From contig PHCQ01000007.1 of the NCBI GenBank assembly GCA_002840835.1, forward strand, positions 62,001 to 126,000: DNA of 64,000 nucleotides, read 5' to 3'. The notes beneath the pieces are model-generated. The model saw nothing but the letters and a program-made list of their open reading frames with translations. It was not told where the DNA came from and ran no database searches. Shown here piece after piece: positions 35,601 to 39,817 of this stretch. A program made the position numbers and the translations under genes. Numbering within the stretch: the first letter of the stretch is position 1; each line of letters starts with the position of its first letter. Origin of the DNA: Betaproteobacteria bacterium HGW-Betaproteobacteria-16. Lineage in GTDB: Bacteria; Pseudomonadota; Gammaproteobacteria; Burkholderiales; Burkholderiaceae_C.

Positions 35601-36059
35601 ACGATGGGCCACGCTTTGCTGCAGTCGGGCGGTTCCACGCTGTTGAGTGCCGGGCAGGCCAGCGGTGACATCACCATCACCAGCGGCAGCCATGCCTCGC
35701 TGGGCAACCTGACAAGCTCGGGCGGCAAGATCAGCGCGACCTCCCAGGGGGGAGGGCTGGCCTTCGGAACCCTCAGGGCAAACACCGGCATCACGCTCGA
35801 TGCCGCCACGGCCTGGTCGGGTGGCAATGCCATTTCCGGCAGTGGTTTGTACGTGAGCAGTGGCCTCGTCGATGTGATGGCGAGATTCGGCAACATCAAT
35901 ATCGGCACCCTGTCGGTTGCGAGTCCTCTGGGAATCAGCACCTTGACAACCCAGGCCGGTTCGCTTCGATTGGGTCAGATCGCCGGGTTTGCCTCACACC
36001 AGAATAAGCTGGTGATCGAGGTGGCAGGCGGCACCCGGATCGTGCCGGCCGGCTACTGA
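17604..36059 (+). CDS. Giant two-partner-secreted filamentous adhesin (about 6151 aa), LktA/FHA-like
   Basis: An uninterrupted frame of about 18.5 kb, from ATG 17604 with AGGA 8 bases upstream. N-terminus: Arg-rich extended signal ending VVHAQ (about 50), then a TPS secretion domain (about 60-270) with NWWVNIVRDSQVRVDGLLES, GNIGGNIMFIDSHGFAVGPS and FVDGLLDGGGVL, of the type in leukotoxin LktA-family filamentous adhesins. At 385-444 there are three 20-residue Thr/Glu-rich units. From about 600 to 4000 runs a long beta-helical repeat region with many GGGxxAVGAAxAxN and AGSGAGTxAVNG blocks. An Ig-like insert lies at about 2873-2998 (VKVFDGTREVTATLNADGSYS). Residues 5627-5978 hold three nearly identical 117-aa repeats. 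Cysteines are rare but paired (near 4262 and 4617). No C-terminal anchor is evident. Partners are the TpsB transporter and SapC upstream and the isomerase downstream. Exported substrate role: attachment or aggregation (inference). Confidence 0.92.
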   Translation: MKFAAFPTRTPAQLARIARRRLLVRVRPLALAAAAALGATGPVVHAQTVITPITGPGQTDTVVSTQGSQTVISTQSLRDGNAFSTYSAFKVGGGDTAQMAVPQGANWWVNIVRDSQVRVDGLLESRLTNGNIGGNIMFIDSHGFAVGPSGRVNVGRLSFAAPSTAFVDGLLDGGGVLSGAAVKGLLAGDFKRSATGAVDIRGRITAQDGVSLMAGAGAGASRAVSISGQVTVQGRSAGSAVNLGNLKSLAPLQDLDGVIDITTPGSIKLDGVLISDSSRWGRVGAVRVVAGTDIEVGANTRVSASGAAGSGDAGGQVALYAQRDIANAPGAELRARGDGSGAGGTIEYSGGRQLSLNSMKFDAGSDSGTAGRVLVDLSRAVIEGETSTEDANSEAAVDETVSGGETPTKPADAEVAIDTTESGGETSTNQPDSEPAGDETLTSETATFSTMAADDGAMGASVASSGNSTHAVFEGEILTGGASLELAGDETLTVRAGALINTRNVYDDAKDATAASVGRSGDILLTARHITLEGNSFLDASVVNQGGTTYQAGDIRLYASNSSSGQTLVSLADADASIDVAGTLKGRDISFEASIESSAEFGGAAAGIQEKALELVLKGMDAPLGLSLAYVEAKGNATVTVRDTAVMDASRDISIAAKADRTASAEVATEGSSMANLSAGFAHVAGETRVDIQSGATLDAGRDIDVVAASKTSVAMAGAAIGKPDQGTGEQNVASVVFSGSLSDITTSIHVGAAAVLTSGANTDLQAFHSGNYETTADVTVYGGGTAGVVGALSLQKSTTSTSVDGTINAGGDARVMAMNASAKNIISATAVTTSDPYTIGLPETLELSNSEAKDQLALGYLDMVDKLGSMSESASSSDGSSGSAPALRLAGTMTWSESEHITHARVGAGASITAGGDAVVDAQTLVGQLQSVGLSEATSETKGKDASPVALSVAFNYSDHAFNTRADVGANAVVQGGHVAVHAATDIPQFYTAGLPTQWDNFFSVYENLMGGTDPLYAGFNTRVGAASAGGNLALAGAVNLSYIKNDTRSWIGTGASITTTVADGASWSYGVKEVAFDSDVEAMFIGSAPYRLDKDLGVLGSFVSETRAAPSGPDLEEINFTRSFIDAAVVKAETNVQTLHLAGGSGPEAGATGGAVGGTLSLVDRDNTTIAGIADGAVIETQSLAVDASTHDWLLTISPTSGSGEGMAANGMVSSNNLKETTLASISREAFVTAPTVKVNADLELWVLAVTGAVTQSENSGVGIAVSLNQLAGDTRAYIGDNDADGGGSDTAEGAVGAIATGALQVQARSEGMIAAVGVAGAAAGDGTKPPGSGLAEKADAMKAEMDAATTTVLSLGTESGKNEGAGGEESGDEGAGTPPPFSIAGAGAVVSNFSNIDTLALVENALVTGIDTGTSRLNVQALSDLTQISVAGGGALAMANNASTTFSSAIAGAAAIQYSDDDTTARVVGSTVRDLADEAGSLSVTALKSGERTAVATGISVNLSKGSTSDLSIVGSVSQTHLSDKTTASIEGSTISGDAANPSAAGASVVAYDRSRIGAGGGALSFSKGKGSAGIGATISMVDLQGSTSAFVDAGSISQMHDLTVAALSSQKVVSAGMVAGVQTGSDSKGQLMGAFVYNEINNTVSAGIKGGAAVNLSGDLFLQAGGAPVDGALDALIGTQRTSAVTDYEMSSSSNGYSDELKSATGGDSIIGVAGAMSVSLGNSATSVGLSYVQNSIQSTYNAELSGDVVAAGDVTVNALSRANIVGVSAGLGATKGKFSGMGSASTNLIGQRTQARVTGGSITASSLTLDSGTSGDIFALAGNVSIAVGNGSGNAAGGAVAYTQTGTRTYTVAPTTYVVDGETYTDAGGSTSTRAAGNEATVSGATINLGSGDIRVQAHNTSDTLSVAASGAASDGNVAFAGTLTWNEIGDVTDARISGSAVTAGDVLVQAGQSSGGTSSNISSLAGGVSASNGYSGALAFGFNTIESTRSAQILSSTITASDSVSVLADAQGSIETVAATLAASGTNYAMAGSSSVNWLNGSTAALVDDVTLQGTATSLTVHAAHSGNIDSLAGAISGSAAGVVGGAVAVNLMGDGSDHFEVRSGLSNSTLAAPVSVKVDAALSGDIDSIAVAGSGAGTNAVNGSVTRNVIAGDVTAEVTNVTQTATGGTLQVLADQTSSISSLAGVINGAGTNAVGGAVAVNDIASTVTARLASSELRASGAVTVKAGMDGNIDSIAAAGSGAGTTAVNGSNTTNSLTSTVRASATDLTQALASTSFDVLARDESTIRSLAGTVSGGGTAAVGAAIALNFLGRTAADEAAQKLVLAEVNNSTLKVTGAVNVLARSDSTIQSMGVAAGGGGTFAVTGSNTTNILEDTISASWTGSTLVGSNTGSLKIQAKDDADIESLAGNFAGGGTAAVGAASAVNRIATEVQAKLSGTGAGYVRTGDVEVRALNDGEIDTIAVGMSASGTVGVQGSVAVSMISADTAALIDGGARVEAWDSVAVTADSQARIKALAGAGALGAGGVGAAGGVLVNMITSQTTAGISGATTAVSGLANADGVLTNTSWLASAPNLMNITEVTDAALSRPVLATYMRRGVSVQATSIEQIAALTTVAGGGSVGVGAAVNVDSIAGSTRAYVDGASINALAGGASGQDVTVLAADHVLIASNVATVAGGAATGVAGAVGTETVKRSSHAEVLGGATVQAIGGVIVKAVSTASVAQISAGAGVGGSTGVAGSGNVVLLAGDTRARVDGSTVAAKDVSVLAEGANRTNLIAGSVGGGGVAGVGLSFTVNVSGANVRALVSDSLLQADGDVKIHANNVTQELAVAATAGGGGLAGVAIGAAVTVLEGNTEAGLGGSSTVERRTRATGTVASANNAGVTVQLDSSDGVITANEQGAARFVLTRAISTQLADGSFEVVHEPASLGAGAVVKVFDGTREVTATLNADGSYSADISALGDGQLTAIVYTSVSGGAPVSGSPSSSVLFTKAAGVKSLSVAALETIDINHNAGGIGVGSSVGAGVGSAANVVIGRSKVAASAAGSDITVGSNLAVTALREAEVDMITATLGGGGLAGVSGAVGVVLFGSAPDSNATAELNGGSGSSISRVSAGTESSKVQGAGSSLTQAETDSLNASASYNTASAFGGATGQHSTSASLSAANVQAGSVAVSSLDRTSVENNAGAIAGGAYVGASAGVAVTVLGGANSANVSASQLASQGGITVASGTRTPSQGAPAITSRAIAGAGGFVGVGAAVSVASNQTANSATLSGQVNAGGAVSVTSLDQASMLSEAFGASAGVASVGVVVATAEQTGSVATQVGGHVDGNGVAINAAREGSVSANAIGGVAGVFAGSGAGATARDSGTVNVTLASGTALDAGQGALSISARSNPNAEADAVGVAVAGGAAVGISVAEAEVDSDVSVTSLGGLTLRGDSVNVSAVLGSGDSSVSSQASAGAGALLLGATGASATATNTGISRVNLAPGVELVTTGDVGITATDAMRIESSAVGIGAGFVGLGMAFSSAISDTTVGVDAQGVRGVVGGSLQIKASGNESIDSEAIAGSGGVVAGAGAEASVNHDQTVVADLGITAGSTLLVGGMTTVDASRLVRYDSTTTAVNAAAVGASGAVTRATLDGSATARLLDNSTLDSGSLRILASNNLARTNLTGQSAVGGGGGVYSGAGADVHTELNGNATASIGNNASILLEDLLELRAYNEVRGSSRAQMDVGGAVPIAMVNTRISSNANADASIGQNTDINVYGEAAVNALSYIDIEANSVSKTYGLAAAAQGNAYATANVNNRVTMGAGSELRSTEDLSLLAGQDRNFNRNKHFVTARVDLFNHSAIPVSINPDADATLNLNNAVTVNADAVRSGGTIKVGGVEGTLVVEGKGKVSDWTRELGELMGISSDYGSSRKNLSNTAVLNGEFEAGFGNKQRLVIGIDGQILESEGDVRYTITNEDLSASAGAYIDRLYAQLARYGDVPEVKAFVEAELSFYFATLLREGLAEEMTLENGSKVIVASEGVAANFLNILDLRAGSGNIELFGDNVTGSASLMARADSEIYIDNQSPLNLRVYDMVVDANGGFAKYNGTYLMSAADIGALNTTAKTTGLSVDSIDTRGGGASQELPKLTVKNTYMPGSVTWDPSIAVIATAPDGTWADLREDQMRAPEMRVNGWLYNKLGTINLINTAGSISVYAENPAYTPRLDGKEILVSAGKNFVLSSPTISQSVGGSPESLYAVHYSDDQQRILGNLGISACGSARPGTTTTTYNPNCVVNGAGGVYASGAIFIGARYLNINGTVQSGQADYNVVLNDSTVGSKITNWANEWKNMGGLYLSQGKSSLVQLTGALPTDSEAEVNKRFANGTITAGQRTTMLQAMATRRLQPIVYFDAQTNRLKVAPTNVQGGLVELVGSVINTGGGVVRALDGYARINIDNQTGYGLDLMGLDTGGEAGVIRITDMSKPVANSNGAFEVTTYKRDADGVFRATVTAGRGVGSAVLSTTASSAANPANGVKAQFTYNPAANSTYSWSAGYDYATEKRYYLKTSSWLGFIPGETTNWTSVDTYVKTANAMAEDVYVSTIRPVGGGSFSIQSDRFITDAEKEIYYRSWRKCGFLCIKKTYYVDRRTEVGMKDVFTQRVKADHPINIQLIGYDSGVLNVSSVGDIRLGGNITNDSGTVTLTSTQGSIRQLNNGAVVEGVDLNFRAKTGIGEEAAPINLITGAGSFTAISDTGPISFKGVSGALRINQVSTNGDIWLDGDGSIVGLDPSKVHVIGNRIFMSAPRGGIGEFNSDGSVKSTLNIQTLDAPNGGLTAHARNGIAIKQDSGNLWVNQVVSGGDVYLETGGDLIDNNRNESRDERTEAQLLALWDQAALQGSSAEASRQLTLTTTRAQFRRYWSLRDVRNVVTDSNGNVTSYEADVIDPATYVFRFGTEEREQYLLGGITEPQIEAIEAARTTEMKALHAQFGGTGYQTDNDRIITAINVANAANGKSEVGALAEWSDAELYSPLPAAVFTKSSTDTQTRIEEPNVVGNRVVLRAHGQIGNDDGQVVIPLKRQDRINQGLAPDLTDDERLAIMSAESDDMILNRDNWTLTVVKKDTFNVLSNRLNVESDGFVYLGADTTDTYTNGGTANLELIRAPGEVRIKVTDSILSVANPGVSVIQGQKAVLEAAQGSIGSAANPLQITLANNATGTLVARANDGIWIHEIGDMRVADIYTPGSANLSATGSIFDARAVTNFPTAGDRAVRSIEAHELTLTALGGSVGELANPLVVKVGAGGVNATSALGYSVYLQGAAGSGLNLNAVNSGFDFTAVATGDMHHTGSVRVRGSIFAEAGGDITGVMYNAGGQIVIGAGGDITGSNVTASTGGISLNAGGDIALGSVLSNRDVAATADGSIELTSASAGRDLNLTALGGGVQGVSWRAANNISIWGLGDIRATSVLASAGEITMNGGADLFVDFASARGDVELSAARNIALTNASSSTGLLSVDAGEAVSMLSGSARGSVTVTAGTGLQASMLASATSSVQAVTDEGDLEVQRVSAVEDVNLTAATGDLNAGVVSTTRGNLWLMSGGAMSVSSVTLPGNLSAQAGGNADFGKLTSTAGRIDLASTNESLSAGAVIAKTVFDAQALNGAMTVGAFNAATASLLAGTDLIIAGTATTFGAMDLRSGGDALFGNLTSTGGSITADAGGKVTANSLRAQTGLDLSAGTGLTANALTSVTSSVDVSTDSGPLLMNSVIAKTAFNAISGDALTIKAFNAATANLAAGTDLIVAGTGATSGAMDLRSGGDALFGNLTSTTGSITADAGGKMTANTLRAQTGLDLSAGTGLTASALTSVTSRVDVSTDSGPLLMNSAIAKTAFNATSGDALTIRSFNAATATLLAGTDLIVAGTGTTSGSMDLRSGGDALFATLTSTGSSITAEAGGKLTANSLRAQTELDLSAGTGLTAGALTSVTSSIDVESLAGAVTINGATARTSFSARSGDALTIRSFNVTMGHALLQSGGSTLLSAGQASGDITITSGSHASLGNLTSSGGKISATSQGGGLAFGTLRANTGITLDAATAWSGGNAISGSGLYVSSGLVDVMARFGNINIGTLSVASPLGISTLTTQAGSLRLGQIAGFASHQNKLVIEVAGGTRIVPAGY
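18756..18935 (+). repeat. Three 60-bp tandem repeats inside the giant adhesin gene
   Basis: In-frame units start at 18756, 18816 and 18876, each beginning with GAAACT and encoding ETSTEDANSEAAVDETVSGG-like sequence (20 residues, rich in E, T, S). They form an acidic linker just after the TPS domain. Copies are imperfect. Confidence 0.75.
34482..35537 (+). repeat. Three near-identical 351-354-bp tandem repeats near the 3' end of the giant adhesin gene
   Basis: Units start at 34482, 34836 and 35187 (spacing 354 and 351). Each encodes about 117 residues beginning AKTAFNA-SGDALTI-FNAAT and containing DLRSGGDALF, LRAQTGLDLSAGTGLTA and VDVSTDSGPLLMNS. A fourth, diverged unit starts near 35538. Long stretches are identical between units at DNA level, so the array can expand or contract by recombination while keeping the frame. 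Confidence 0.85.
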
Positions 36060-36105
36060 AACAGTGGCCCATTCTTTCCTTCGATTTTTGAACAACAGAC
36101 TTTCC

Positions 36106-36927
36106 ATGAACACTACCCTTTACCCGTCATTTTCCCGTTCCATGCTCAGCCTTGCCACCGTCCTGGTGGTCGGTCTGGCCCCTGCGAGCCACGTGCTGGC
36201 CCAGCCGGCCACGGCGTTTGCGATCACCATCAACGGCGAAGTGCAACCGCCCGAGCGGGGCCAGTTTCTGTTGCAGCAGCAGATCGCCAAAGGGGTCGCC
36301 AACACGCCGCAGCTGCAGTCGGCGCTGCGCGAGACACTGATCAATCAGACCGTGATGGCGCAGGAGGCAACGAAAGTGGGTCTGGACCAACGGCCCGAGG
36401 TCCGGGCCAGGCTCGATCTGGCGCGTCAGAATGTTCTGGCGCAAGCCTGGCAGCAGCAGGTTCTTCAAGACGCCCCACCCACCGATGCCAGCCTGCAGGC
36501 GGAGTACCAGCGTCAGCTTCAGGCCTTGGGAACCGAGGAGGTGCGTGTGCGCCATGTGCTGGTGAGTGAGGAACACCAGGCGAAAGCCGCCCATGCACAG
36601 ATCCAGGGAGGGGTCCCGTTCGAGCAGGTGGTGGCACAGTATTCAAGCGATGCAGCGACCCGTGAGTCGGGTGGTTTGACGGAATGGGTGCCCGTCGGCA
36701 TGCTTTCTCCAGCAGTGGCCAAGGTGCTGCAGGGTGTAGAGAAAGGGCAACTCGCGGCCGCACCGGTGGAGACAGCCGCCGGGTGGCAGGTGCTGCGCCT
36801 GGAAGAGCGCCGCCCTTACGCCGCGCCAGCCATGGACAAGGTTCGACCCCAGCTGCTGCAGGCCCTTGCCAAACAAAAGCTTCAAGCTGAGCTCATGGCA
36901 CTGCGAGAGGGTGCCAAGGTGGAGTGA
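36106..36927 (+). CDS. Periplasmic peptidyl-prolyl isomerase, parvulin (PpiC/SurA) type
   Basis: 273 aa from ATG 36106; a GTG at 36064 in frame would add 14 residues but gives a poorer signal peptide. Signal peptide SMLSLATVLVVGLAPASHVLA, then an N-terminal chaperone-like helical segment (about 45-125, INGEVQPPERGQFLLQQQIA, INQTVMAQEATKVGLDQRPE), and a parvulin domain (about 150-240: VRVRHVLVSEEHQAKAAHAQ, PFEQVVAQYSSDAATRESGG, LTEWVPVGMLSPAVAKVLQG). It catalyses proline cis-trans isomerisation and may hold unfolded exported proteins in the periplasm. It lies 46 bases after the giant adhesin, so probably in its operon as a dedicated periplasmic helper. A terminator-like hairpin follows. Confidence 0.9.
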   Translation: MNTTLYPSFSRSMLSLATVLVVGLAPASHVLAQPATAFAITINGEVQPPERGQFLLQQQIAKGVANTPQLQSALRETLINQTVMAQEATKVGLDQRPEVRARLDLARQNVLAQAWQQQVLQDAPPTDASLQAEYQRQLQALGTEEVRVRHVLVSEEHQAKAAHAQIQGGVPFEQVVAQYSSDAATRESGGLTEWVPVGMLSPAVAKVLQGVEKGQLAAAPVETAAGWQVLRLEERRPYAAPAMDKVRPQLLQALAKQKLQAELMALREGAKVE

Positions 36928-36936
36928 CGCCACGCG

Positions 36937-36954
36937 AAGGGGCGGGCGCCCCTT
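36937..36954 (+). terminator. Weak terminator-like hairpin after the isomerase gene
   Basis: AAGGGGC (36937-36943) pairs with GCCCCTT (36948-36954) across a 4-base loop, 10 bases after the stop. Only a short T run follows, so intrinsic termination may be incomplete. Confidence 0.5.
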
Positions 36955-37266
36955 TGGCCGGTATGCGCTGGTTTGCTGAACGGTTCTGGCATTTGCATCA
37001 GGGCGAACCCCGCCTGGGGCGCGAGTTGGCGCTTTCGGCAGCGCGCCCAGGTTGGCGGGGCCTACCCCAGTTACGGCAGGTCCAACGCCCAGTCGTACTG
37101 CGACAGTTCCCGTTTTCGGGGGTGTGCGAAGAATGAACAGGTCGGCGGAGCAGACGCTCGTCCGAATGGTCGTGAACTGCCTTTGCAGCATGGGCGTCGG
37201 GGGCGCAGGTGAGTGCGCCGCAACCCGTCGAGGCGACTTGTGTTGTCCCGGCGAGGTGTCAGGAGG
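36955..37266. other. Intergenic region between convergent genes
   Basis: About 310 bases between the isomerase (+) and the fucose-synthase-like gene (-). No frame gives a recognisable protein and no further hairpin with a T-tract was seen. Confidence 0.35.
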
Positions 37267-38307
37267 CTACGCAGCCTTGTTTCGAAGGCAGTTCGAGGAA
37301 CCCGGTTCTGCCAGCTGCCACAGCTTGTGGGCCATGGCCGTGAGCTCAAGTCCTGTGGTGAGTTCGACAAGTGGCCTCCAGCCGAACTCACGGAGGCGCC
37401 GGTTGTCCAGCTTGCAACCTTCTCGGGAGAAACCAACCGGAGACAGTTCCACCGCGCCGTGAAATCCAATCGCTATGGCAATGGCCTGTACCAGATCGCC
37501 CGCACCCACGTCGACATCACTGGCCGTATTGATGTGGCTGCAGGAAGGCGGCAGGATGCCGTCGTACTCGCACTGCGGAAGTTCCATCAGGAATACGGCT
37601 GCATCAGCCACATCATCCACGTAGAGCAGGTCAAAACGCTCTGAAGGGTCGATTTCAAGCATCACTGAGCTGCCAGGCGAGGCCATGGCAGACGAAAAGC
37701 TGTGAAACATGTTTCGGATGAATCTGTCGGCGGCGCCAGCGCAGTTGGTGAGCCTGCCTTTGGTCATCGACCAGCTGGGTCCGTAGGGTTGGCTCGTCAG
37801 AATGCATCGGTAGTCAAGCCCATGGCTCTGGCCTAACTCTTTCATTATCTGGCGGCTGAGAGAGACGCTCTGATAATCCGGTGCACAGGTGCCATCAACG
37901 CCCGCTTTAAAAGAAAACGCGGACAACCACCGTGCCTCGTCAATGGGCCCGTGGTCCGGGATGGGCCTGGAAACCGCCGTGGTGACTTGCATCAGGCGAC
38001 GCACGCCCGACTTGAGTGCCGCCTGAACTATGTGTGCCGACCCCGCGTGCTTGCGAGAGCCATTCAATCTTGCGTAGCCGTCTGGAGCCTGAAAGGCATC
38101 CATGTCTTCACTCCCGACATATACCTGAGCAGGCTTCACCTTTTCAAAAAATGATCGTATGGACCTGGTGTCGGTCCAGTCGACATCGTCCGATGGAGTC
38201 GGATAAATCAGATTTCTCGGATGCCCCAGGCGGATCAGCTGGCGGTAGATGGCCGCTCCAACCGCCGTGTGGTTGGCGACGGCAATGCGTTCGGTGCAAA
38301 AGCCCAT
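37267..38307 (-). CDS. GDP-fucose-synthase-like SDR protein with altered cofactor and catalytic motifs, copy 1
   Basis: 346 aa from ATG 38307; an upstream in-frame extension to 38496 has no homology. The framework is that of GDP-L-fucose synthase/NAD-dependent epimerases: IAVANHTAVGAAIYRQL at the N-terminus, VDWTDTRSIRSFFEKVKPAQVYVGS, YRCILTSQPYGPSW, FDLLYVDDVADAAVFLME, LREFGWRPLVELTTGLE. In active enzymes the first motif is V-A-G-H-R-G-x-V-G and the catalytic motif is Y-x-x-x-K. Here the Rossmann glycines are largely lost (VANHTAVG) and Y145-Q-S-V-S149 has Ser instead of Lys. It is therefore unlikely to be a normal epimerase/reductase and may bind a nucleotide sugar or act as a regulator (inference). 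It follows the UppS-like gene by 192 bases on the same strand. A related altered protein is at 56572-57564. Confidence 0.75.
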   Translation of the reverse strand: MGFCTERIAVANHTAVGAAIYRQLIRLGHPRNLIYPTPSDDVDWTDTRSIRSFFEKVKPAQVYVGSEDMDAFQAPDGYARLNGSRKHAGSAHIVQAALKSGVRRLMQVTTAVSRPIPDHGPIDEARWLSAFSFKAGVDGTCAPDYQSVSLSRQIMKELGQSHGLDYRCILTSQPYGPSWSMTKGRLTNCAGAADRFIRNMFHSFSSAMASPGSSVMLEIDPSERFDLLYVDDVADAAVFLMELPQCEYDGILPPSCSHINTASDVDVGAGDLVQAIAIAIGFHGAVELSPVGFSREGCKLDNRRLREFGWRPLVELTTGLELTAMAHKLWQLAEPGSSNCLRNKAA

Positions 38308-38499
38308 CGGGTATTCTTCAGCCTGCAGCCGGGCGTACCCAGCAGATTTTGAAAGGTTTGCATGATGCAGGCAATGGCGCCTCTGAGACTGCCGGGCTGC
38401 AGCGCAAGGTGAACTCCGCGCACTGAAGCATGCTCTTGCTGAGTCGCTCGCCGTGATGTGTGAGGTGACTGCCCCGAGGCGTAGCGATGCTGGCATTGC

Positions 38500-39297
38500 T
38501 CACCACTCGCTACCCTGGGCAGTTGCGCAAGGGATTGGAGGGACCTGGTCTTGCGCTGGAGAGAGTTCACAACCTTTTTGTCGCGCTTCCAGGCCATACC
38601 AGTCCAGCGCGTCCTTCAGTGCAGGGGCATCGAAATCAGGCCAGAGCGCGTCGGTGAAGTACAGCGCGGTGCGCCCAGTCGTCCACAGCATGGCGTTCTG
38701 GACCGACATCGGTCCACCGGTGCGAATGACAAAATCCGGCTCGCAATATGCGTCGTAGGGCACAGCCTTGGTCACTCTGTCCAGTTCGGACTCTGGTCGG
38801 CCGTGGGTTTGCCGAGGACCGTTCCAGCAACCAAGCTTCGGGTTGTCAACCAGCAGGTTGAGCAACATGCCTTTGTTGAATCGCGTCTGAAAAGACAGAT
38901 TGACCAGATTCCTTCCAATGAAGGCGTCTTCCAGCGGGAGGCGCACCTCGGAGCAAAGACGTACTCGGTGACGGTGCAGGTTCTGCTCGCCCACCGCGAT
39001 GTAGCGGACCAGCGAACGCAGGAGTGCAAGGTGCTGACCTTGTGTCGTCGACTGCAAGTCGGCAGAGAATGCACAGAAGGTGACCCGCTTGAGTTCACTG
39101 GTCATGCAGAGGTCGATCAACTCGAGAAAGCGCCGAAACCCGGCGGCGGCCGCTTCGGTGGGAGAGAGACTGTGTTTCTGTGCCCAGGCGCGGTGGCCCT
39201 GGAGAATGATGGCCAAGTGCTGGGGCTTCTTTTCACTGAACTCGTCAGGAGCCTGCTTGTGGAGCCCCATGGGTGCTGTTACTTGCTGTTCTCGCAT
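38500..39297 (-). CDS. Undecaprenyl-diphosphate-synthase-like protein lacking the catalytic Asp
   Basis: 265 aa from ATG 39297, with AGGGA 8 bases upstream. Collinear with cis-isoprenyl transferases (UppS): HLAIILQGHRAWAQKHSLSP, VTFCAFSADLQ, VGEQNLHRHRVRLC, PDFVIRTGGPMSVQNAMLW, ALYFTDALWPDFDAPALKDA. In active enzymes the first motif is M-D-G-N-G-R-W-A, where the Asp is essential for pyrophosphate/Mg2+ handling; here it is L-Q33-G-H-R-A-W-A, so Asp, Asn and Arg positions are changed. The distal R-T-G-G and Y-F-T-D-x-L-W-P motifs remain. The length is normal for the family and the frame is intact, so this is a diverged paralogue and not an obvious broken gene. The likely partner is the fucose-synthase-like gene directly downstream. 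Function unknown; possibly binds prenyl phosphates without catalysis. Confidence 0.78.
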   Translation of the reverse strand: MREQQVTAPMGLHKQAPDEFSEKKPQHLAIILQGHRAWAQKHSLSPTEAAAAGFRRFLELIDLCMTSELKRVTFCAFSADLQSTTQGQHLALLRSLVRYIAVGEQNLHRHRVRLCSEVRLPLEDAFIGRNLVNLSFQTRFNKGMLLNLLVDNPKLGCWNGPRQTHGRPESELDRVTKAVPYDAYCEPDFVIRTGGPMSVQNAMLWTTGRTALYFTDALWPDFDAPALKDALDWYGLEARQKGCELSPAQDQVPPIPCATAQGSEW

Positions 39298-39817
39298 AGC
39301 TGTATCCCTGTGACTGTCTTCACCTGAACAGATGGATGCCGGGCGGTTGAGTTGAGAGGGTCAAGTCGGCGCGAATTGAAGATGGGTGTGAGGCTGACAA
39401 CGAACGCGTTACAGGATGATAAATGTCATAAATACTATTAAAATGGCAACTTTATCATAAATATATCAGTTTGTGACTTTTGTCGCAGAATAGTTCAGTG
39501 GTCACCCACAGCCTTCACTGGAACTTGCGCGCCTGAGTCGGTGCCGTGCACGAAGCGCGGTTCTGCCGGCCGCGGTACCTGGTGTGTTCGACCCGAGAGC
39601 GTGTTGCAGGCGTCTTTGTCACCAGTGACCGATGCTCAGGTCGAGGTGAAGGAAACGGAAGGCAAGCGATGCTCACGACCTGCTGGCCAGTGAACGCATG
39701 CATGGCTGCTTAGCCTGGTCAAACCATCAGCGGGACTCCGCTCGCCAGGCAAGAGGCGCTCTGACGGCGGGGTAACGGTCGAGGCACTGATGAGCTGTGC
39801 TGAGGAACAGGTAACAG
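39298..39817. promoter_or_regulatory. Intergenic region with an AT-rich promoter block ahead of the UppS-like gene
   Basis: 520 bases between the IHF-like stop and the UppS-like start. 39415-39490 is strongly AT-rich with TGATAAATGTCATAAAT (39417-39433) and TCATAAATATATCAGTTT (39455-39472); a related TCATATTTATCAGTT occurs at 56460-56474 ahead of the second fucose-synthase-like gene. The rest (39500-39817) is GC-rich with nothing recognised. Promoter function is inferred. Confidence 0.4.

Noticed and set aside
33665-35941. 758-codon open frame on the - strand within the giant adhesin gene
   Set aside because: A shadow of the tandem repeats; composition (L, A, P, V, S runs) follows the opposite strand and no start signal or family motif is present.
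36924-37136. Short + strand frame overlapping the end of the isomerase gene
   Set aside because: It starts inside the isomerase stop region, crosses the terminator-like hairpin, and has no recognisable features.
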